Both the position numbers and the translations under genes were made by a program. A DNA stretch of 51,081 nucleotides from JBMZCV01 sp049613665 (lineage in GTDB: Bacteria > Bacteroidota > Bacteroidia > Chitinophagales > UBA2359). Below the pieces are notes generated by a model that saw only the letters and a list, made by a program, of their open reading frames with translations, was not told the origin of the DNA and made no database searches. Each line of letters begins with the position of its first letter. Within the stretch, counting starts at the first letter, position 1. The stretch is taken from the NCBI GenBank assembly GCA_049613665.1, contig JBMZCV010000012.1:1-51081 (forward strand), written 5' to 3'. Positions 1 through 8,311 of this stretch are shown here, piece after piece.

Positions 1-103
1 TATCATAACATTTATATGAAACAAACCTTGAAAACTTATATTACAGTGTACTAAATAAGTGACTTTTTGACTTATTTACTCAATTTGTAACTATTTATGT
101 TGT

Positions 104-126
104 GACAATTTTGGCTAAAAAATGCC
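104..126 (+). promoter_or_regulatory. near-palindromic 23-bp site upstream of lpdA
   Basis: The site runs from GACAATTTTGG to AAAAAATGCC and ends 45 bases before the lpdA start codon. It matches, with two differences, the reverse complement of a palindrome at 45017-45039, and more loosely a site at 48677-48699; all three lie 30-51 bases upstream of a start codon. The inner CAATTTTG also resembles the Bacteroidota -7 element TAnnTTTG, so this may simply be part of a promoter. The role is inferred only from position and recurrence. Confidence 0.35.
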
Positions 127-171
127 TACACTTAAACAGTTACTTCAATTTCTTTAGATAAAAAAACAAAA

Positions 172-1569
172 ATGACAAGTTTCGATTTAATAGTTATTGG
201 AAGTGGGCCTGGCGGCTATGTAGCTGCTATTCGAGCCTCACAATTAGGCATGAATGTAGCCGTTGTAGAAAAAGAATCGCTAGGAGGTATTTGCTTAAAT
301 TGGGGCTGTATTCCAACAAAAGCCTTATTGAAATCTGCTCAAGTTTTTGAATATATTAAACACGCTGCCGACTATGGCATTTCAGTAGATGCTGCAACAG
401 CCGATTTTTCCAAAATTGTGAAAAGAAGCCGTGATGTAGCCAATGGTATGAGCAAAGGTATTAGCTTTTTGTTTCGCAAAAATAAAATTACGGTACTCAA
501 TGGTTTTGGCCAGCTTGTGACGGCAAACAAAGTTGAAGTGACTGCTGCCGATGGCAAAAAAACGGAATATATGGCAAAAAATATTTTGCTGGCTACTGGC
601 GGACGCTCTCGTGAATTGGCAAACTTGCCACAAGACGGCAAAAAAATTATTGGCTACCGACAGGCAATGTCTTTGCCTACACAACCTAAAAGCATGGTTA
701 TTGTAGGTGCTGGAGCTATCGGTGTAGAGTTTGCTTACTTCTACAATGCACTTGGCACAAAAGTTACTTTAGTAGAATATTTGCCTAGCCTTGTGCCTGT
801 TGAAGATGCCGATATATCTAAAGAATTGGGCAGACAATTCAAAAAGTTGGGTATTAAAGTATTGACTAACACAGCTGCCGAAAGTGTAGATACAAGCGGC
901 GAAGGCTGCAAAGTATTGTTGAAAAACCACAAAAAAGGCACAACACAAACCTTAGAATGTGATGTTGTGTTGTCGGCAGTAGGCGTATCACCAAATACCG
1001 AAGGCATAGGTTTGGAAGCTTTAGGCATCAAAACCGAGCGTGGCCGTGTGGCAGTAGATGATTTTTATAGCACCAATGTAAAAGGTGTTTATGCTATTGG
1101 CGACATCGTGCATGGCCCTGCTTTGGCTCATGTTGCTTCTGCCGAAGGTATTATTTGCGTAGAAAAAATGGCTGGCGAACACCCAGAGCCTTTAGACTAC
1201 AACAATTTGCCAGGTTGCACTTATTGTCAGCCAGAAATAGCATCAGTAGGTTATACCGAACAGCAGGCAAAAGATGCTGGTTATGAATTGAAAATCGGTA
1301 AATTTCCTTTTTCGGCTTCTGGAAAAGCGAGTGCCGCAGGTGCGAAAGCTGGTTTTGTAAAAGTGATTTTCGATGCCAAATATGGCGAGTGGTTAGGAGC
1401 TCATTTTATTGGTGCAAATGTTACCGAAATGATTGCAGAAGTTGTCGTAGCACGAAAATTGGAAACAACAGGACACGAAATTATTAAATCGGTTCACCCA
1501 CATCCGACTATGAGTGAAGCCGTTATGGAAGCTGCTGCAATGGCTTATGGCGAGGTTATTCATTTATAG
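172..1569 (+). CDS. lpdA: dihydrolipoyl dehydrogenase (E3)
   Basis: FAD-dependent E3 that reoxidises dihydrolipoamide to lipoamide with NAD+, shared by 2-oxoacid dehydrogenase complexes and the glycine cleavage system in the cytoplasm. The 465-residue length is normal for the family. Visible are the N-terminal FAD Rossmann motif GSGPGG (residues 10-15), the redox-active disulfide CLNWGC (C41 and C46), the NAD-binding GAGAIG near residue 179, the second FAD-contact motif YAIGDI, and the C-terminal dimer-interface active site HPHPTMSE with the His-Glu pair at about 444 and 449. The ATG at 172 gives the expected N-terminus. The gene stands alone, with a strong terminator right after it, so it is not in an operon with E1/E2 here. 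Confidence 0.96.
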   Translation: MTSFDLIVIGSGPGGYVAAIRASQLGMNVAVVEKESLGGICLNWGCIPTKALLKSAQVFEYIKHAADYGISVDAATADFSKIVKRSRDVANGMSKGISFLFRKNKITVLNGFGQLVTANKVEVTAADGKKTEYMAKNILLATGGRSRELANLPQDGKKIIGYRQAMSLPTQPKSMVIVGAGAIGVEFAYFYNALGTKVTLVEYLPSLVPVEDADISKELGRQFKKLGIKVLTNTAAESVDTSGEGCKVLLKNHKKGTTQTLECDVVLSAVGVSPNTEGIGLEALGIKTERGRVAVDDFYSTNVKGVYAIGDIVHGPALAHVASAEGIICVEKMAGEHPEPLDYNNLPGCTYCQPEIASVGYTEQQAKDAGYELKIGKFPFSASGKASAAGAKAGFVKVIFDAKYGEWLGAHFIGANVTEMIAEVVVARKLETTGHEIIKSVHPHPTMSEAVMEAAAMAYGEVIHL

Positions 1570-1598
1570 TTTTTTTATGTAACAACTTATTGTAATGC

Positions 1599-1637
1599 AA
1601 AAGCGTTTTTAGAATATAATATTCCAAAAACGCTTTT
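1599..1637 (+). terminator. rho-independent terminator after lpdA
   Basis: Near-perfect stem: AAAAGCGTTTTT then GAATA on the left, TATTC then AAAAACGCTTTT on the right, followed by a T-run. It sits 30 bases after the lpdA stop and 35 bases before the next gene, so it separates the two transcription units. Confidence 0.85.
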
Positions 1638-1671
1638 TTGTTTTTTATATAATGTTATACATTTTCTTTTT

Positions 1672-2724
1672 ATGAAAAAAATATTCTACCTTTTTCTTTT
1701 TTGGCAAATATCTCATCTCATTTTAGCACAAGGATTTGTTGAAAAAAATATTTTTTATGAAAAAAACATAAAAAAATATTCCTATGCCAATCTAAACTAT
1801 TTGAAACAAAAAAATAAAATACGCATTCCAATTTTTCAAGTTGCTACAAAACCGCATAGAGGGCGTATCGTTGGTTTATCGACAACAGCAGCCGTAAGTT
1901 ATACCGCTACTATGCTTGCCGTTGGGCAGTTGTGGTATGCCAACTATGAGCAAACTCATTTTCATTTTTTTAATGACAATGGCGAATGGAATCAAATTGA
2001 CAAGGTTGGACACAGTTGGACAGCTTATGCCGAAAGCGTTCATATTTCGCAGCTTTATAAATGGGCTGGTGTCGAATCACGAAAGTCAGCTTATATCGGT
2101 GCAGGCATGGCGTGGTTTTTTCAAATGGGTATAGAAGCTTTCGATGGATTTTCGGCAGCTTGGGGAGCGTCTTTGGGCGATATTGCGGCCAACACAACAG
2201 GTTCATTATTGATGTTGGGGCAGGAATTGGCATGGCAAGAGCAACGAATTTTATTTAAATACATCTTTCACGGAGTAGATTATAGTCATTTTCCTGCCGA
2301 TGTGCAAACTAGAGCAGCCTTTTTGTATGGTACAAATTGGCAAGAAAGCCTTTTGAAAGATTACAATGGCCAAAGCTATTGGTTATCTTTTAATCCGTGG
2401 CGTTTTAGCAAAAAAGAAAGTCCTTATTTTCCAAATTGGTTGGCTTTGTCGGTAGGTTATAGCTCAAATGATGTGTTTGGTGGTTTTTCAAATCGCTGGA
2501 AAAATGAAGATGGCGATTTTTTGGATTATAGTGATATTGAGCGGTATCGACAGTTTTTTTTATCGGTAGATATAGATTTTACACAAATTCCAACGCAATC
2601 TGATTTTCTGAAAGCTATTTTTCGTGCTATAAATATCGTTAAAATTCCAGCACCAGCTTTTGAAATCAACAGCAAAGGCCAAGCACGGTTTCACGCCTTA
2701 TATCCTTTTTTGCGAAATGAATAG
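1672..2724 (+). CDS. DUF2279-family membrane-associated protein
   Basis: A 350-residue protein with an N-terminal hydrophobic signal sequence ending near LILAQG (residues 15-21), so it probably enters the envelope. The middle contains the conserved DUF2279 pattern: DKVGHSWTAY (about residues 108-117), then FQMGIEAFDGFSAAWGASLG and DIAANTTGS (about 150-185), typical of YfiM-like proteins with a His- and Glu/Asp-bearing helical hairpin. The C-terminal part is rich in aromatic residues. The biochemical role of this family is not known to me. It lies between a terminator on the left and a bidirectional terminator on the right, so it is probably transcribed alone. The family call is fairly secure; the function is not. 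Confidence 0.75.
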   Translation: MKKIFYLFLFWQISHLILAQGFVEKNIFYEKNIKKYSYANLNYLKQKNKIRIPIFQVATKPHRGRIVGLSTTAAVSYTATMLAVGQLWYANYEQTHFHFFNDNGEWNQIDKVGHSWTAYAESVHISQLYKWAGVESRKSAYIGAGMAWFFQMGIEAFDGFSAAWGASLGDIAANTTGSLLMLGQELAWQEQRILFKYIFHGVDYSHFPADVQTRAAFLYGTNWQESLLKDYNGQSYWLSFNPWRFSKKESPYFPNWLALSVGYSSNDVFGGFSNRWKNEDGDFLDYSDIERYRQFFLSVDIDFTQIPTQSDFLKAIFRAINIVKIPAPAFEINSKGQARFHALYPFLRNE

Positions 2725-2752
2725 AGTAGAGAGGACTATACATAGAAATGCG

Positions 2753-2792
2753 AAAAAAAATGACTGAACTGTTAATACAAGTCATTTTTTTT
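2753..2792. terminator. bidirectional terminator between convergent genes
   Basis: Stem AAAAAAAATGACT paired with AGTCATTTTTTTT around a 14-base loop. A-run on one side and T-run on the other make it usable from both directions. It lies between the DUF2279 gene (plus) and secG (minus). Confidence 0.8.
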
Positions 2793-2827
2793 CACAGAAA
2801 TAGAAAAAAGCGATTGTTCAAAAACAA

Positions 2828-3112
2828 TTATTCGCCTAAAACATTCTCAATTTTAGTTTTTTCTGAATTTGGATTATCTGTATTTTCTGGTACAAAAGCC
2901 GAAGAAACAATACACAATACAAACAAAGCGATAATCAACGTCCAAGTTGTTTTCTCTAAAAAGTCAGTCGTTTGTTGAACGCCACCCATAGCATTAGAAG
3001 AGCCACCACCAAAGCCAGCACCTAAGCCACTTCCTTTAGGATTTTGTACCAAAACAAAAAGCATAATCAAAAGTGAGATGAAAATGATTAAAATGGTTAA
3101 GAAGATATACAT
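2828..3112 (-). CDS. secG: preprotein translocase subunit SecG
   Basis: Small inner-membrane subunit of the SecYEG channel. The 94 residues show the family layout: a first transmembrane helix (about residues 2-22) followed by the diagnostic LVQNPKGSGLGAGFGGG loop (21-37), then a second helix (about 54-73, ending LFVLCIVSSAF) and a short charged tail. The gene starts only 2 bases after the stop of the upstream TPR gene, so the two are surely cotranscribed, an arrangement common in Bacteroidota. The convergent neighbour is separated by a terminator. Confidence 0.93.
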   Translation of the reverse strand: MYIFLTILIIFISLLIMLFVLVQNPKGSGLGAGFGGGSSNAMGGVQQTTDFLEKTTWTLIIALFVLCIVSSAFVPENTDNPNSEKTKIENVLGE

Positions 3113-3114
3113 AA

Positions 3115-4323
3115 CTATAATTTCTTTTTAAGTTCTAAAATTTTGTCCGCAAAAGTAAGCTTTTTTTCTGGATATTTCAAGCTTAACTGTTTATAAATCT
3201 TTATTGCTTTCTGATAGTGTCCTTGTTTAGCATAAACTTTGGCCATTGTTTCAGAAATAATAGGAGAAGACTCTTTCAAACTACTGTTTACTTGTTCTTC
3301 TATGGTCATTTTAGTGTCTTTTCTGGGTGTTTTACTTTTTGTTACAGCTTTTTTTATCTCTTTTACATCATCGTCTGTCAAAGGGGCTTTCTTTTTCGAT
3401 TTTTCAATCTTTTTTTTCTTTCCTGTTGTTTTGCTCAACCAATCATCAACATTGTTGCTTTGTTTTCGTTTTTTATAAGCATCTACCTTATCTTTCAAAT
3501 TTTTTAACAAATCATTATCTTCATCAAGGCTTTTATCTTCAAAATCTAATTCTAAATCATTGGTATGACTTGTTGTGTCCCATTCGATTTCGTTTTTCAT
3601 CTTCGCCAAGTCATCAAGCACATCAAGCTTTATGACTTCTATTTCTGCTGTTGTGATGCGTCCCGAATCTCCCGACTTTTTCCATTTATCCTCTTCTACT
3701 ACTTCTTTTTGCTCTTCTAGCTCTTGTTCTACAGCCAAGCGAGCTTTCACTTTTATGGTTGCAGTATCTAATGGCACTTCTTCCGTATCATCTTCTAAAG
3801 TGCCTTGCTTTTTTCTTTTAAATAGCTTGGCATCTGTTATTTCTTCCTCTTCTACTTTAAACTTGCCCTTGCTTTTTTGCAACAACTTCTCATAAACACT
3901 TTGAATAGCTGGCGAATCTTGCTCAATAATAGCTGTTTCATCATCGTCTGCTACAACATAATTTTTTTGAGGCATGACAAGTGTTTCGTCATCATCTTTC
4001 TGCTCAGAAACAGCTTCTTTTATCGCTTTTTTATCAAAAACTTTCGTTTGTGATTGCCTTGTTTCTGCCACTCTGGTCGATTTCCCGCTTTTTGCTTCTT
4101 GCAAACAAGTATATAATCGTTGTCGGTCGCCTGCATAAGTAGCCGACTTAGCCAACACATTCTGAATATTTGTATCTGATGTAACAACAGCTTTTTGTGC
4201 CAACATGATATAAGCAGTCTGAAAATAAGGATAATCGTTTACGAGTTCTCTTATTTGTCGAAAATCTATATTCTGTAAATGTTGAGGTTCTTTTACTATA
4301 TCTAAAAATTGTTGTTTGTGCAT
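3115..4323 (-). CDS. TPR-containing protein upstream of secG
   Basis: A 402-residue, highly charged and probably cytoplasmic protein with no signal peptide. Residues 1-75 form a helical N-terminal domain (DIVKEPQHLQNIDFRQIREL, then YPYFQTAYIMLAQKA) seen in Bacteroidota proteins encoded next to secG. The middle (about 85-330) is rich in Glu, Lys and Asp and looks disordered. The last 50 residues hold one clear TPR-like helix pair (ETMAKVYAKQGHYQKAIKIY). No catalytic motif is visible. The tight coupling with secG (2-base gap) hints at a link to secretion or envelope biogenesis, but that is only context. Confidence 0.75.
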   Translation of the reverse strand: MHKQQFLDIVKEPQHLQNIDFRQIRELVNDYPYFQTAYIMLAQKAVVTSDTNIQNVLAKSATYAGDRQRLYTCLQEAKSGKSTRVAETRQSQTKVFDKKAIKEAVSEQKDDDETLVMPQKNYVVADDDETAIIEQDSPAIQSVYEKLLQKSKGKFKVEEEEITDAKLFKRKKQGTLEDDTEEVPLDTATIKVKARLAVEQELEEQKEVVEEDKWKKSGDSGRITTAEIEVIKLDVLDDLAKMKNEIEWDTTSHTNDLELDFEDKSLDEDNDLLKNLKDKVDAYKKRKQSNNVDDWLSKTTGKKKKIEKSKKKAPLTDDDVKEIKKAVTKSKTPRKDTKMTIEEQVNSSLKESSPIISETMAKVYAKQGHYQKAIKIYKQLSLKYPEKKLTFADKILELKKKL

Positions 4324-4525
4324 AGTTTTAGTTACAAATTTGCCATCAATGAAAAAAAAATGGTTTGAGGGTTGGTCTAAATTTTATATTTTAGATTATT
4401 ACTTTTTGTATTTGGCTTCTTGGGCTAAAAAAATAGGTCATTTAATGAACTGTTTATTATTATTTGAAATTTTTTAGTAAAACGAATTAAAATAGCACAT
4501 ACAACAGCAATAATTATTGTAAAAA

Positions 4526-4562
4526 GAGGTGGTAAGCACTTTAAATAAGCACCTGCCACCTT
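4526..4562. repeat. GAGGTGG hairpin repeat, copy 1
   Basis: Imperfect inverted repeat beginning GAGGTGGTAAGCAC and ending GCACCTGCCACCTT. The same sequence family recurs at 9152-9187 and 19176-19220. It lies in the 280-base gap between the dtxR-like gene and the start of the TPR-secG unit, downstream of dtxR in its reading direction, so it may act as its terminator. Nothing else is recognisable in that gap. Confidence 0.6.
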
Positions 4563-4603
4563 GAATTATTATTTTATTACTGCCTATTTAAAATTGAATG
4601 CTA

Positions 4604-5287
4604 TTATTCGCTATCTACTTTTTTTACCAATAGCTTTTTGCTCACTTGTTTCGAAATAATCGTTTTTTTCTTTTGGGGCATCAAAATTTGAAGCGACTCA
4701 TCATATTTAAATTTCTTCAAAATACTTATTTGCGTTCCCAATAGCAAGTTTTGTTGTTCGAGATAGTGCAAAAATTCGGCATTATGCTCTGCAACGCCAA
4801 CAATGATAGCTGTTTCATTGAGCGGAAGTTGTGTCAAATATATTTGACTTTGTACATGCCAATTGCCATTTTCATCTGGAATAGGGTCGCCGTGTGGGTC
4901 ATATTTAGGATAATCCAAAAAAGCATCTAACCGATTTGTGAGTTCGTCAGATGGAATATGCTCCATTTTTTCGGCTATTTCATGCACCTCGTCCCATTTA
5001 AAATCGAGCTTTTCTACCAAAAAAACCTCCCACAATCGATGCTTTCTAATTAACTTCTTAGCAATAAATGTTCCATCTTTTGTGAGTTGAACGCCTTTGT
5101 ACTTTTGGTAGCTTACCAAATTTTTTTCTGACAATCGCTTCAACATATCCGTAACAGAAGCTGCTTTGGTTTGCATTTTTTCGGCAATTGCATTTGTATT
5201 TACAAAGCTTACTGTATTTAGTTTTTCGGCTATTTTATAAATGGCTTTCAAATAGTTCTCTTCTGTTTCCGAAACTTTTATTGTCAT
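4604..5287 (-). CDS. DtxR/MntR-family metal-dependent repressor
   Basis: A 227-residue transcription regulator expected to sense Fe(II) or Mn(II) and repress metal-uptake genes. The N-terminal winged helix-turn-helix is clear (ETEENYLKAIYKIAE at 7-21; KAASVTDMLKRLSEKNLVSY at about 41-60; GVQLTKDG wing). The dimerisation and metal-binding domain follows with HRLWEVFLVEKL, EVHEIAEKMEH and the DYPKYDPHGDPIP signature (about residues 80-140). The C-terminal region (about 150-227) is consistent with a short FeoA/SH3-like domain. It is the last gene of a minus-strand run nfeD-floA-SDR-dtxR, 61 bases after the SDR stop. Whether the metal is Mn or Fe cannot be told from the sequence. Confidence 0.88.
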   Translation of the reverse strand: MTIKVSETEENYLKAIYKIAEKLNTVSFVNTNAIAEKMQTKAASVTDMLKRLSEKNLVSYQKYKGVQLTKDGTFIAKKLIRKHRLWEVFLVEKLDFKWDEVHEIAEKMEHIPSDELTNRLDAFLDYPKYDPHGDPIPDENGNWHVQSQIYLTQLPLNETAIIVGVAEHNAEFLHYLEQQNLLLGTQISILKKFKYDESLQILMPQKKKTIISKQVSKKLLVKKVDSE

Positions 5288-5348
5288 ATAATTTATTGTC
5301 TTGGTTGAACAATCAAAATACTCGTTTATGGCTTATTGGCTGCTGTAT

Positions 5349-5951
5349 TTATTCATAGTTTCTAATAATTTGCCCACGTCCTTTTCCTTCCACACTTTTT
5401 TTATACGCATTGACAGCTTTTTTCATTGAAACAGGGTTGTGTCCTGGAAAATAATCTTTATACTTTTCGTAAGCATCTTCCACCATTCCAAGTGATACTG
5501 CATTTACTCTAATTTCATTTTCCATTTCTAAATCAACGGCTTTTACAAAGCTATGAATTGCTCCATTTACCATTGCAGCACTCGTTGTTTTTTCAACTGG
5601 GTCATCTGCCAAAATTCCTGTTGACAATGTAATAGAACCTTTGTTATTTAAATATTTTCTTCCGATTCTTACTAAATTAACTTGCCCCATGAGTTTGCTT
5701 CTCAAGCCTATGTAGTAATCTTCTTCATTTAAATTTTCAAATCTGTCCCATTTTGCTTCTCCTGCAATACAAATGATGGCATCTAACATTCCTGTTTTTT
5801 GAAATGCTGTTTCTATCGAACTACTTTTGGAAATATCAATAATTACATCGCCACTTGACCTACCACCAATCAAAACGTCGTATTTAGTTTTGAAATAGGC
5901 AACTACTTTTTTTCCAATAGTTCCATTACCTCCAATAATCAGTATTTTCAT
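5349..5951 (-). CDS. short-chain dehydrogenase-like protein lacking the Tyr/Lys pair
   Basis: A 200-residue Rossmann-fold protein of the short SDR type. The nucleotide-binding motif is at the N-terminus (IIGGNGTIGKKV, residues 5-16), followed by an NADP-type GGRSS turn, a DIS at about 43 and ICIAGEAKWD in the usual NAG position. The Ser strand is present (SITLSTGIL), but the residues where YxxxK normally sits read AAMVN, so the catalytic Tyr and Lys are absent. It may be a non-classical SDR, an NAD(P) sensor or use another mechanism. The start is 3 bases after the floA stop, so the two are cotranscribed. Confidence 0.75.
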   Translation of the reverse strand: MKILIIGGNGTIGKKVVAYFKTKYDVLIGGRSSGDVIIDISKSSSIETAFQKTGMLDAIICIAGEAKWDRFENLNEEDYYIGLRSKLMGQVNLVRIGRKYLNNKGSITLSTGILADDPVEKTTSAAMVNGAIHSFVKAVDLEMENEIRVNAVSLGMVEDAYEKYKDYFPGHNPVSMKKAVNAYKKSVEGKGRGQIIRNYE

Positions 5952-5954
5952 TTA

Positions 5955-7097
5955 CTATTCTTTATTGGTATCATTTTCGTAACTGTCTTCTTCCGAAATT
6001 TCCGTTTGCTGTTGCACAAAAGGAACAGTAGATGCAGAAATAGATTGACGCATATCGGTATCTGCTTTTATGTTTTTATATTGGTAATAGTCCATAATAC
6101 CCAAATTGCCTTTTCTGAAAGCTTCTGAAATAGCCAATGGTACTTCTGCTTCTGCCTGAATAACATTTGCTCTCGATTGTTCTGCCTTCGCTCTATTTTC
6201 TTGTTCCAATGCAATCGCATCAGCACGTCTTTTTTCGGCATTTGCTTGAGCCACGATTTTGTTTGCGTTTGCTCTATCAATTTCGAGTGCTGCACCAATA
6301 TTTTTTCCTACATCAACATCTGCAATATCAATAGACAAAATGTTGTAAGCCGTACCAGAGTCTAGCTGTTTTGCCAAAACGTGTTTAGAAATCAAATCTG
6401 GATTTTCCAATACTTTAGAGTGCTTTTCGGCCGAACCAATAGACGAAACGATACCTTCACCAACCCTTGCCAGGATAGTGTCTTCTCCTGCACCACCAAT
6501 CAAAGCTTGAATATTGGCACGAACCGTAACACGAGCTTGCACGATGAGTTGAATACCATCTTTTGCTACTGCCGATACATTTGGTGTATTCAATACTTTA
6601 GGGTTTACAGAAGTCTGAACAGCGTCAAACACATCACGTCCAGCTAAGTCGATAGCAGTAGCCAACTTAAAATCAAGGTCAATGGCTGCTTTATCAGCAG
6701 AAATCAAAGCATCAACTACGGTTTTTACATTTCCTCCAGCCAGATAGTGTGCCTCCAACTTGTCGATAGACAATTGTTCTGCAATAGCAATATCAATTTG
6801 TCGTTCTAGTTCAGCACCAGAATGTTTGCCTATGAGTTGTTTTTTCCACTCTTTTCTCGACAATACAATACCAGCTTTAGTAGCATTGATGAGTGGGTGA
6901 ACGAGGATATGCGGCTTGACCTGTCTAACACGCATTAATACCAGTTTGTATAAAGGAATATGTGCATTAGAGGCTAAGGCGGCAAGCCACAAACCAATAG
7001 GCACATAATAGGCTATAATGATAAGTGAGATGACAGGCAATACTATAAAAAGTAGTTCTAAAACAAGTGCCAATGCTGTTATGAGCAAAAATAGCAT
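5955..7097 (-). CDS. floA: flotillin-like protein FloA
   Basis: Membrane scaffold of the bacterial flotillin (FloA/YqfA, UPF0365) family, which organises functional membrane microdomains. The 380 residues show an N-terminal hydrophobic hairpin (about 1-45), then a SPFH/band-7-like domain with conserved stretches such as HPLINATKAGI, HYLAGGNVKTVVDALISADK, TPNVSAVAKDGIQL and GTAYNILSIDIADVDVG. An Ala/Glu/Gln-rich coiled coil (EKRRADAIALEQENRAKAEQ, about 295-315) precedes a disordered acidic tail. The upstream nfeD-like gene on the same strand is its usual partner, as in Bacillus yqeZ-yqfA. The 109-base gap between the two holds nothing recognisable. Confidence 0.92.
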   Translation of the reverse strand: MLFLLITALALVLELLFIVLPVISLIIIAYYVPIGLWLAALASNAHIPLYKLVLMRVRQVKPHILVHPLINATKAGIVLSRKEWKKQLIGKHSGAELERQIDIAIAEQLSIDKLEAHYLAGGNVKTVVDALISADKAAIDLDFKLATAIDLAGRDVFDAVQTSVNPKVLNTPNVSAVAKDGIQLIVQARVTVRANIQALIGGAGEDTILARVGEGIVSSIGSAEKHSKVLENPDLISKHVLAKQLDSGTAYNILSIDIADVDVGKNIGAALEIDRANANKIVAQANAEKRRADAIALEQENRAKAEQSRANVIQAEAEVPLAISEAFRKGNLGIMDYYQYKNIKADTDMRQSISASTVPFVQQQTEISEEDSYENDTNKE

Positions 7098-7206
7098 GTA
7101 ATAATTAGTTTTAAAAGGGTGAAAAATAGCTGTTCATTGAAAAAAAACGTCTTATAAACGTATAATTTAAAAGCCTTTTGTTTTTTTTGCCAAAGATACA
7201 AAAAAA

Positions 7207-7686
7207 TTAGACTTGTTTAACTACAATTTGTCTTTCACTCACTTCAACAATAATTATTTCTCTATTGTCGGAAATAAACTCACCCATAGACTTCACCGAA
7301 TAGGTCAAATCATTGATAATAGCACGGCCATGTGGTTTAATGTCGCCATGAGCAAAACCTTTGTCGCCCACTCGTAAAGGGCGAGTGTTAGCCGCATAAT
7401 TTATTTTGGGAGCTTTGCTATTGCTCAAGTTGGCTTCCAAAACCATACCTCTCGAACCTAATGTTTTGTAGCCGATAATAAACATCAATACGCTAATGGC
7501 CAAAGAAACCAATAAAGTAACACTACCTGTTTCGCCTCCTAAATAGAAAAAACTAAGCAGATTGCCTACCACAATAAATATACCACCAATGATACCCGCA
7601 ACTGTTGTTCCAGGCAATAAGAAAAATTCTATTATCAGTAAGATAAGTCCCAAAACGATAATAGCTATAATGAAAAACCAACTCAT
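7207..7686 (-). CDS. NfeD-like membrane protein, partner of FloA
   Basis: An NfeD-family protein of about 159 residues: two to three transmembrane helices near the N-terminus (the first reads FFIIAIIVLGLILLIIEFFL, the next lies around GGIFIVVGNLLSFFYLGG and LVSLAISVLMFIIGY) and a C-terminal OB-fold-like domain (about 90-159) with RPLRVGDKGFAHGDIKPHGR and ending VVKQV. These proteins act with flotillins or stomatins in membrane quality control. I place the start at the ATG at 7686 (MSWFF), because the open frame running back to 7755 adds only a Lys/Asn-rich non-hydrophobic leader not expected in the family. Confidence 0.82.
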   Translation of the reverse strand: MSWFFIIAIIVLGLILLIIEFFLLPGTTVAGIIGGIFIVVGNLLSFFYLGGETGSVTLLVSLAISVLMFIIGYKTLGSRGMVLEANLSNSKAPKINYAANTRPLRVGDKGFAHGDIKPHGRAIINDLTYSVKSMGEFISDNREIIIVEVSERQIVVKQV

Positions 7687-7977
7687 ATTGTTATTTTGTT
7701 TAATTATGCTTGCTAAGTACCTTGTAAAGTTTAGAGTTTTTGCAAAAAAAATCACTTATATGTTCAGACATGATAGATTTTAAAAACTTATTACGTCTAT
7801 CCATTCAAAGCTTTTTCTTTCAGTAACAAGGAAGAAATGACATGTTTTTCTAGCCAAAAGAGGCAAATGTAAAAAATGATGAACTATCGCATTTTTAGAA
7901 ATATGTCATTTATCACATCTTGAAAACTTCAATAAACTTACTTTTCTAAAAAACTGTTTTGCCTAAAAGTAAATAGA

Positions 7978-8093
7978 CTAGCAACGAATCGACCGTTTAT
8001 TAAATAGTGCTTGGCACTTAATACTTCTAAAGTTAATGTTTTAGCTTTCGCAATTTGTAGAATAAATTTGTCTGACTACTTATACGACTATCT
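7978..8093 (+). repeat. dispersed intergenic repeat, mosaic copy upstream of proC
   Basis: The first half (7991-8020, GACCGTTTATTAAATAGTGC then TTGGCACTTA) matches the gene-proximal half of the copy at 44102-44210 in the same orientation. The second half (about 8040-8091, with CAATTTGTAGAATAAATTTG) matches the distal half of that copy in reverse complement. The copy therefore looks like a rearranged mosaic. It lies in the 625-base gap between nfeD and proC, which otherwise holds only the proC promoter candidate. Confidence 0.6.
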
Positions 8094-8199
8094 TTTGCAA
8101 GATACTAAAAAAAAATAGTTTTGCCTAATAAATATTTAAGCTGTTTTGTGTGTATCACGAAAATAATGCTTAAAAAACTTTTTTTTGTAAAAAATGAAA

Positions 8200-8207
8200 T
8201 AACTTTG
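8200..8207 (+). promoter_or_regulatory. candidate -7 promoter element for proC
   Basis: TAACTTTG, followed by C, matches the Bacteroidota -7 consensus TAnnTTTG. It lies 104 bases upstream of the proC ATG at 8312. A clear -33 TTG at the usual spacing is not evident (a TTG at 8185-8187 is too close), so this is a moderate-confidence prediction. Confidence 0.4.
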
Positions 8208-8311
8208 CATTTTCATATTAAAAAAATACAACTATTATTCAGTAGTAAATTGGGTTAAAACTTTTTTGTCTCAAAATCTTGTTACTGAATAATTCCAAAA
8301 CAATAAAAAAA

